Positions 63,998-64,000 of a DNA stretch of 64,000 nucleotides are shown here, piece after piece. The notes under the pieces were generated by a model. The model did not search any database. It was not told where the DNA came from and saw nothing but the letters and a program-made list of their open reading frames with translations. A program made the translations under genes and the position numbers. Source of the stretch: Rhodobacteraceae bacterium IMCC1335 (lineage in GTDB: Bacteria; Pseudomonadota; Alphaproteobacteria; Rhodobacterales; Rhodobacteraceae); contig CP046864.1 of NCBI GenBank assembly GCA_039640495.1, positions 248,001 to 312,000 of the forward strand. The letters run 5' to 3'. The number at the start of each line of letters is the position of its first letter. Position 1 is the first letter of the stretch.

Positions 63998-64000
63998 TGT

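Noticed and set aside
1..64000. CRISPR arrays, tRNA/rRNA genes, IS elements or prophage
   Set aside because: I saw no repeat-spacer pattern, no cloverleaf-like sequences, no transposase or integrase homology, and no terminal inverted repeats.

Overview
The window reads as chromosomal DNA of a marine alphaproteobacterium of the Rhodobacteraceae (roseobacter group). The clues are gene order (lptC-lptA-lptB-hpf-ptsN, comF/grxC/nitrilase/marR, dnaK-dnaJ, hemH), a Mrp/Mnh-type antiporter operon built from several NuoL/M-like subunits, a DUF5927-type branching glycosyltransferase, a frcBCAK sugar operon with a ROK regulator, and protein sequences that resemble roseobacter homologues I know. Base composition is moderate for that family, which would suit a pelagic, partly streamlined lineage. 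Genus assignment is not possible by eye. Genes are densely packed with many 4-11 bp stop/start overlaps. I saw no rRNA, tRNA, CRISPR array, prophage or insertion sequence.

Layout. 0-4.3 kb: a methyltransferase, a thiolase, and a badly decayed hybrid histidine kinase pseudogene. 4.3-6.6 kb (minus): kpsT-kpsE, the ATPase and the periplasm-spanning co-polymerase of an ABC capsule exporter. 6.8-14.5 kb (minus): a ten-gene multisubunit cation/proton antiporter operon (mnhE-F-G, DUF4040, B, C, two MnhD, a small membrane protein, a NuoL-like subunit). 14.6-17.0 kb (minus): marR, nitrilase, grxC, comF. 17-19 kb (plus): an NDUFAF5/BioC-like methyltransferase and ferrochelatase. 19-23.5 kb (minus): six acyl-CoA/lipid-type genes (MDR reductase, thioesterase, APH-like kinase, histidine phosphatase, MaoC hydratase, SDR). 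23.8-27.6 kb (plus): RNase D-like exonuclease, lptC-A-B, hpf, ptsN. 27.6-33.9 kb (minus): a surface-glycan operon galE, two paralogous glycosyltransferases, a core-2/I-branching type glycosyltransferase and a two-domain sulfotransferase. 34.4-35.3 kb (plus): kpsM, the permease of the capsule exporter, 28 kb from kpsT/kpsE. 35.5-42.2 kb (plus): dnaK, dnaJ, radC, and a DEAD-box helicase with a long basic tail.

42.4-49.0 kb: a LysR regulator diverging from a PLP-dependent cysteate lyase / D-cysteine desulfhydrase family enzyme, a betaine-type ABC transporter (proX-proV-proW) and an alpha/beta hydrolase. 49.2-54.3 kb: a ROK repressor diverging from frcB-frcC-frcA-frcK. 54.3-58.7 kb: a 2-hydroxyacid dehydrogenase, a glutathionyl-hydroquinone reductase, a globin-domain protein and a LysR regulator. 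58.9-60.5 kb: a membrane-anchored winged-helix regulator whose topology is the reverse of ToxR, overlapping a small secreted-protein gene and divergent from a glycine-zipper envelope protein. 60.7-64 kb: two unknown small genes, an FAD amine-oxidoreductase-like gene and a tetR gene with a palindrome at its start.

The strongest themes are envelope biogenesis (capsule export, glycan decoration and sulfation, LPS transport) and uptake/catabolism modules under local regulators. The items most worth following are the in-frame amber codon in one of two tandem glycosyltransferases, the reversed-topology regulator locus, the cysteate-lyase/betaine-transporter module, the split capsule exporter with a short leader ORF before kpsM, and the decaying hybrid kinase.
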